Of a stretch of 10,445 bases of DNA, positions 6,416 to 10,445 are shown one piece after another (positions within the stretch are counted from its first letter, which is position 1; the number at the start of each line of letters is the position of its first letter). Made by a program: the position numbers and the translations under genes. The notes under the pieces were generated by a model. The model was not told the DNA's origin. It searched no databases and saw nothing but the letters and a program-made list of their open reading frames with translations. The stretch is taken from positions 4,412 through 14,856 of the forward strand of contig NWUY0300025020.1 of NCBI GenBank assembly GCA_004151065.3, in the 5' to 3' direction. This stretch comes from Larix sibirica (taxonomy: Eukaryota; Streptophyta; Pinopsida; Pinales; Pinaceae).

Positions 6416-6796
6416 ATGTCCATTCTGAATAAACGTCTGTGCCTATCCATCTCGCTCTCATGCCCGCACTGTAACTCCAGTCTCCAAATATACAATTTTC
6501 TATTCAAAGCCACTGATATGTGTACGCACAGTGTGAGACGACACCGGGTCCCCCTCTTGTACCTCCAAGCCCTTCACCTTAGCCCGTGCAACATCACTGG
6601 CATCATCAACAGGTGCACCGTGCGCCCGGTGTTCATATTCAAGGAACAGACAATCCGTGTAGCCAATTTGACAGAGAAAACTTACACCACAAGCTGTGAC
6701 TGTGGGCCTTCCGCAATTATTATATTGAATTTGATAGCTGAGTACATAAATAGACGTTGTGGGCAATTGTGGGCCTTGCAGTTGCACAGTCATTGA
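6416..6796 (+). CDS. Hypothetical ORF, 126 codons (doubtful)
   Basis: An ATG-initiated frame in the GC-richer island, Cys- and His-containing, with no motif I recognise. It fully overlaps the antisense ORF at 6500-6793, so at most one of the pair is likely to be real. Its end runs into the 46-bp repeat region. There is no TATA box or splice-site context that clearly supports it. It may be a fragment of a decayed element or simply a chance frame favoured by higher GC content. Confidence 0.15.
   Translation: MSILNKRLCLSISLSCPHCNSSLQIYNFLFKATDMCTHSVRRHRVPLLYLQALHLSPCNITGIINRCTVRPVFIFKEQTIRVANLTEKTYTTSCDCGPSAIIILNLIAEYINRRCGQLWALQLHSH
6500..6793 (-). CDS. Hypothetical ORF, 97 codons, acidic C-terminal half (doubtful)
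   Basis: A minus-strand frame with an ATG at 6793-6791. The N-terminal half is Cys- and aromatic-rich. The C-terminal half (APVDDASDVARAKVKGLEVQ and what follows) has a charge-balanced, soluble-protein-like composition, more protein-like than the overlapping plus-strand frame. I recognise no family. A GTAAGT donor-like sequence lies inside it on the same strand (TGGTGTAAGTTTTC, about 6695-6682), so it could be part of a spliced transcript, but no matching acceptor was evident. Confidence 0.2.
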   Translation of the reverse strand: MTVQLQGPQLPTTSIYVLSYQIQYNNCGRPTVTACGVSFLCQIGYTDCLFLEYEHRAHGAPVDDASDVARAKVKGLEVQEGDPVSSHTVRTHISGFE

Positions 6797-6945
6797 TAGG
6801 CAAATACACGGATAGACGTTGTGGGCGAAGACAGTCTAGGGTTTTGATAGTACATGGATAGATGTTGTGGGCAAAGACAATCTAGGGTTTCGATCGTACA
6901 TGGATAGACGTTCAGGGCAAAGACAATTCAGGGTTTCGTAGCAGC
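6742..6945. repeat. 46-bp minisatellite with telo-box-like motifs
   Basis: TAGACGTTGTGGGC...AAGACAATCTAGGGTTTCGAT recurs with unit starts at 6813, 6859 and 6905, exact 46-base spacing. A partial copy at 6751 is offset by 62 because extra sequence intervenes. Each full unit carries CTAGGGTTT (6836-6844 and 6882-6890), the reverse complement of the plant telo-box AAACCCTAG; the third has the variant TCAGGGTTT (6928-6936). The array lies about 0.6 kb upstream of the TATA/first-exon candidate. Confidence 0.9.
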
Positions 6946-7126
6946 ATTCTGACTGTGCAGTGACAGCACTTTGAGTCAGTCGATTAGATTACTCCCCCAC
7001 CAACAAATCCGATCCAACGATGACAGTGCCCCCATCTTGTTCGGGACGCTGATTACCTTAGATATGTAGGTAGGTTGGCTGGACACGGAGAGCAGTCTAA
7101 TCAGTGGTCTTTTCACAGAGTCTGGG

Positions 7127-7160
7127 TTTTGATTGATCTTGAATTTTGATTGATCTCGAA
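7127..7160 (+). repeat. 17-bp tandem duplication
   Basis: TTTTGATTGATCTTGAA (7127-7143) is followed directly by TTTTGATTGATCTCGAA (7144-7160), one base different. It is probably a recent replication-slippage event. Confidence 0.9.
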
Positions 7161-7426
7161 TGGTTTATATAACTCTCAGAAACAAAGCTCAACATATATA
7201 ATATATGAAAAAATTCGATGGTCAGAACACTCTAAACCATATCTCCGAAAATTTCACCAAATTCAACTTAAATGTCATAAAAATGAATCTAACTTACTCG
7301 TCTGTAAGTACCCTACACTGCACGAATACGTATCCTCGCTGGAAGCTTACTATGCTGCCATAATGGCAGACGATCCAACCCCTCATATTTCCACTGAATG
7401 CAGATGGGTATTCGGCGTTCAAACCG

Positions 7427-7439
7427 ACCAACCCACGTG
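7427..7439 (+). promoter_or_regulatory. Adjacent AC-element (ACCAACC) and G-box (CACGTG)
   Basis: ACCAACC, the AC-II type element bound by plant R2R3-MYB factors, at 7427-7433 abuts CACGTG, the bHLH/bZIP G-box, at 7434-7439. The pair sits 61 bases before the TATA box candidate, a common position for plant proximal promoter elements. Short motifs like these occur by chance, so the case rests on the joint arrangement. Confidence 0.4.
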
Positions 7440-7500
7440 ATTCAAAAAGCAAATACAACTGCTCTGCAAATTGAGCGTTGAGTTTATTCATAGCAGCAAA

Positions 7501-7508
7501 TATAAAAT
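7501..7508 (+). promoter_or_regulatory. TATA box candidate TATAAAAT
   Basis: An exact strong TATA sequence at the right edge of the GC-richer island. Usual plant spacing would put transcription start near 7530-7540 (ACAATCC region), leaving a short 5' leader of about 45 bases before the ATG at 7580. Confidence 0.4.
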
Positions 7509-7579
7509 TCTACGCAGCAGTGAGTGGGCCACAATCCTTCCTGCACCTGATCCACAAACGTCTCGTCTCCTTAAAAAAG

Positions 7580-7729
7580 ATGCTCCCGTGCTTCCCAATT
7601 CTCCCTTTTATCATTTTTTTTTTTGGGTGGGTCTTACCATCTGCTACGGCCCATATAGGGATTTCGATGTCTCGCCGCGAATATCCTCTAAGTACTGAGC
7701 AGGGCAGCAATGAATCCAAGGAGAGGAAG
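7580..7729 (+). CDS. Putative first coding exon, secreted or membrane protein (partial)
   Basis: ATG at 7580 has a favourable plant context (A at -3) and starts a 63-codon frame that ends at 7771. Residues 1-24 look like a signal peptide: hydrophobic stretch FPILPFIIFFFGWV, then SATA before His25, fitting the A-x-A cleavage rule, although the n-region lacks a basic residue. It is followed by a hydrophilic stretch with RREYPLSTEQ and SNESKERK. After codon 50 comes AAG|GTATTT, a good splice donor (GT at 7730-7731), and the sequence turns AT-rich, as a plant intron would. TATAAAAT lies 79 bases upstream. I do not recognise the protein. Alternatives are a shorter start at the ATG near 7669, an exon starting at ATGAATCC near 7710, or a chance frame, since other frames are also open here. 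Confidence 0.3.
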
Positions 7730-7731
7730 GT
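7730..7731 (+). other. Candidate splice donor (AAG|GTATTT)
   Basis: It matches the plant donor pattern AG|GTATNT and coincides with the switch from balanced to AT-rich composition. It is the proposed end of the exon at 7580-7729. Confidence 0.3.
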
Positions 7732-7771
7732 ATTTTTGACTCCAAAGTGGGTTATGATTATGTTACGTTGA

Positions 7772-9390
7772 TGGAATCGAAGATTGCACAATTTAATTGT
7801 ATTTAGGTTATTTGAGTAGCTTGAAAAAGCAAAAGATTAAAAAAAAATGTTTAGCTAAGTTTCTTTTTATATTCAGAAGTATTTAGTAAAAACCCTAGAT
7901 TAACTAACGAAAATAGGTGAATAAAAGGGCATCACTATTTGTTATTGTTTAACTATATGCATGCCATTGCCTAGTTGTTTAAGGCATCCAAGAAACTAGT
8001 TGTGTATGAGTAATTTTATACTTAACTATAGGCATTAAGAGAAGATGCCAACCTCAAGCTAGGCAACCCAACCCAACCCAATTTCTCTCTAACTTAGCCA
8101 ATCTACTCAATACTAACCACTTCAGGTAACTCATCCAACCATCAATCATTGATATAATTCTCTTCCACTCCCCTAAACACAAGGAAGATATTTCCTTTCT
8201 CCACTCAACAATCCCTCGAGAATATTCTCCCCTTTTAGTTTTGTTCAATGTAGGAAAATGAATCCATTATGTTGATTGCATTGTAGGGCTAACTTAGTTG
8301 ACCAATTCCTTGGCTCTAATATCTCTAATGAGCATAAATTAATAGGGAATGGAAGGTTCCTAAATGACCCAACCTCTAGGCTTTCCTACAGCCATCCCTT
8401 ATTCTAGGTCCATGAATTACTCTTTCATAATTGATTTGATCATCTTCAAGTTTTGTATGTCAGTGCCAACATGAGGAATGTCATTTTTAGAGCTTGGGTA
8501 GTGATTCAACAACTAAATGGTGAGAGTGTATGGTGAATGTGATGAGTCTCAATATCTTCCATGAGAATGGAAGAAAGGAATGAATTCCCATGAGGAGGGA
8601 GGGATAAATGTTTCCCATATTGGTGGCACCCAACACCATGCCTTCATAACTATTTGAGGTAGATAGATATTTCTCACCAACCACCACATGAATACGATGA
8701 TTAGCTTGTAATACAAAGATGGTTAATGAGCTTTAAGATAAAGGCACATGATGAAAAGAGAGGGGTTATGGATGACATTTAGAAATAGATTTTTCTTTGT
8801 GCTCCCTTTCCTATTCCCTTCTACTAGACTCATAGCCCCTCACATGCTCTCCACTATGAACTTGGACCTTTATATTAATGTTCAACAACAATATTAACAT
8901 ATCTTGATTGTTCCATGGCAAGCCTACAAAGAAATCCTTAGAACACATATATTTACTACAATTATAGGTTGATACCTTCGGTAGTTGGACTTGGCTTTGA
9001 GTTATGCATTAGGGCTCCATACAATTGTATTTACACCATTTACACATATGGTCATTTATTTAAGCTCATATATATTGACTCATCTTTATAATTACTTATT
9101 TACAATTATACATAATATGATCTTAATATATCTAAGAATCATAACTTGGGTATTGCATTAGATCGCCAATTGAGGATCATGTTAACATAACTTTGACACA
9201 ACTTCGTCTATAACAAAGTGAAACGAGGTAGAACTTCCTTAAACTCATTTTCTAATACCAACTTCTCCCATCTATATGTATCATGATCTATCGTGATATC
9301 ATCAAAATAAAGTTGACATGTTGCGATTCAAGAGCACATGCTCTAACTAAGAAACCAATAAGTAGATTATTCACACATTATCTGCTACAC
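7772..9390. other. AT-rich stretch without a supported gene (possible long intron or intergenic)
   Basis: About 1.6 kb. Open frames of 64-66 codons on the minus strand (8054-8248 and 8487-8687) have no recognisable motif. One exact telo-box AAACCCTAG occurs at 7890-7898, and AACCC is repeated three times near 8067-8082. If the exon at 7580-7729 is real, at least the first part of this stretch would be its intron. Confidence 0.5.
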
Positions 9391-9395
9391 TTTAA

Positions 9396-9485
9396 GTAGA
9401 TATTTAGTTGACTACAAATTCACATTTGCATGTCATAACCGTAGATATTTATTTGACCACAAATTCACATTTGTTTGGCATAAAC
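9396..9485. repeat. 45-bp tandem duplication
   Basis: GTAGATATTTA-TTGAC-ACAAATTCACATTTG...CATAA occurs at 9396-9440 and 9441-9485. Differences are few. The 45-base period is a multiple of three and lengthens a spurious plus-strand open frame (9408-9665). Confidence 0.9.
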
Positions 9486-9605
9486 ACTAAGAATGTAGGG
9501 AAGCATCAAGGTGGTACCATGCCAATGGATGACTACTTACTAGTGAAGTTCTCCACGTCCATAAGTGTCAACAATGTCAAATTTAGCATTAATTGGCACC
9601 TAAAT

Positions 9606-9673
9606 GGTCACATTATGTATATGTTGTTTGAGTATTTGTGGTCACATTGTGTATATGTTGTTTGAGTATTTGT
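9606..9673. repeat. 34-bp tandem duplication
   Basis: GGTCACATTATGTATATGTTGTTTGAGTATTTGT-type unit at 9606-9639 is repeated at 9640-9673 with a single A/G difference, so the duplication is recent. Confidence 0.93.
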
Positions 9674-9724
9674 GGTGATATACCACACATCCTCATATCT
9701 ATCGGAGCACACATCACCATCTCC

Positions 9725-9750
9725 TAATTGTTAACACTACGTAACAATTA
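9725..9750. repeat. Short perfect inverted repeat, 9-bp arms
   Basis: TAATTGTTA (9725-9733) and TAACAATTA (9742-9750) are separated by 8 bases (ACACTACG). It can form a small hairpin, but with AT-rich arms it may be incidental. Confidence 0.6.
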
Positions 9751-9893
9751 TTCAGTCATTGCCCATAAAGAGAAATGATGTAGTCTTTGATCTACTTGTC
9801 TAATTTGATGTGGTGACCCCTAAGGCATTCTAACATCTATAGCCATACCAAGTTGAATTTGCTAATATATATCCATATGGTGCTTTCCATTCT

Positions 9894-10257
9894 CTAATGC
9901 AGGATCGACAACGACATAAAAAAGGGAGCTTGTTGAGGCATAACCTCAACTTCCTTGATTTCTTCATCATCTTCCATTTCTTTAGGATCTTCATAGAGAG
10001 AAATGGAGGACTCCTTATCTAGATTTTGATAGTATTTAGGTCCATATCCATCACTCACATCAAATAGTATATCGATTAGAATTGTCTATTAGTTTAGAGT
10101 TGCAACCAACATGATTTTGTCCACCATTTTGATCATGTCTTGAGTATGGTGAATGGATTGAATATTGATTAATTACTTGATATGGATATTTTGGAATTTG
10201 TATGTATTTACCTCTTTGCAATTTACATGTTTTTTTTAAAATCGTGGCAGAATTCAT
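9894..10257 (-). pseudogene. Possible frameshifted coding remnant with an acidic segment
   Basis: An ATG-started frame at 10257-10060 reads QIPKYPYQVINQYSIHSPY and later RHDQNGGQNHVG. Near its TGA at 10060 a second minus-strand frame, open from 10085, takes over with FDVSDGYGPKYYQNLDKESS and then an acidic run EDPKEMEDDEEIKEVEV, ending at TAG 9896-9894. The second frame's charge distribution is unlike random AT-rich translation. A one-base frameshift or an intron could link them. I do not recognise the family; a retroelement gag-like or host protein fragment are both possible. Confidence 0.25.
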
Positions 10258-10445
10258 CTTTTATGATGTCATTTAATATAGTTTTAGGGTGAGTGCAAGC
10301 TAATGAGGGTCACTTTTGGCGCGTTAGATGCAATAGAAAACTGAAAAATCAGGCATCCCTCAACTTACTTGGATTTTTTGAGATACTTACACAAGATATC
10401 TTGCATTGAGTAAAAAATATGAAATGTAGGAAATTGAATCACGTT
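10258..10445. other. Right edge, nothing firmly supported
   Basis: Minus-strand frames here are open for short spans (for example FPTFHIFYSMQDILCKYLKK at the very edge) and could belong to the same remnant as 9894-10257. They are too short to assess. Confidence 0.35.

Noticed and set aside
7150-7440. 96-codon plus-strand frame before the promoter candidate
   Set aside because: It begins at TTG, has no early ATG, and runs through the G-box area; no recognisable domain.
8063-8083. Repeated AACCC, telomere-like
   Set aside because: Plant telomere repeat is CCCTAAA; three AACCC units are only a short simple repeat.
8054-8248. 64-codon minus-strand frame
   Set aside because: No motif and no supporting signals; its length is not unusual for chance.
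1-10445. tRNA, rRNA, CRISPR array, operons or ribosome binding sites
   Set aside because: No cloverleaf, rRNA core or direct repeat-spacer array was seen, and the context is eukaryotic.

Overview
The window looks like repeat-rich intergenic DNA of a large eukaryotic genome, most likely a seed plant and plausibly a conifer. There are no prokaryotic-style operons, most of it is strongly AT-rich, and it is crowded with microsatellites, minisatellites and decayed transposon pieces. The main lineage clue is a minus-strand Penelope-like retroelement (PLE) with a reverse transcriptase followed by a C-terminal GIY-YIG endonuclease. Among land plants this canonical PLE type is known to me mainly from conifers (the 'Dryad' lineage, interpreted as an ancient transfer from arthropods). 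The conifer assignment is inference; an arthropod or other animal genome is not formally excluded.

Layout: 1-430 is a (TA)n tract and an imperfect ~206-bp tandem duplication. 815-1170 is a ~234-bp duplication with a nested 37-bp repeat. 1200-2340 is AT-rich with an A-rich/(AC)n tract and no supported gene. 2362-2667 is a 60-bp minisatellite (five units). 2907-3374 (+) is a decayed Arg/Gln-rich repeat ORF, possibly the N-terminal repeat region of a Helitron-type protein. 3417-5344 (-) is the PLE, including a degenerate hammerhead-ribozyme fold just 3' of the ORF. 5375-5573 is an imperfect inverted repeat. About 5930-7770 is a GC-richer, low-copy-looking island with a 69-bp repeat, a 46-bp repeat carrying telo-box-like motifs, two hypothetical antisense ORFs and, at its right end, a promoter plus first-exon candidate (G-box, TATAAAAT, signal-peptide ORF, splice donor). 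About 7770-9390 is AT-rich with no supported gene. 9396-9673 holds two more short tandem duplications. 9894-10257 (-) holds a weak, frameshifted protein-coding remnant.

How it works together: nothing here looks like a functioning multi-gene system. The PLE is a dead copy with one frameshift, two in-frame stops, a G-to-S change in the YIG motif and a mutated ribozyme core, but its protein is still readable almost end to end. The best candidate for a live host gene is the exon at 7580-7729, whose remaining exons would lie beyond the AT-rich stretch to its right.
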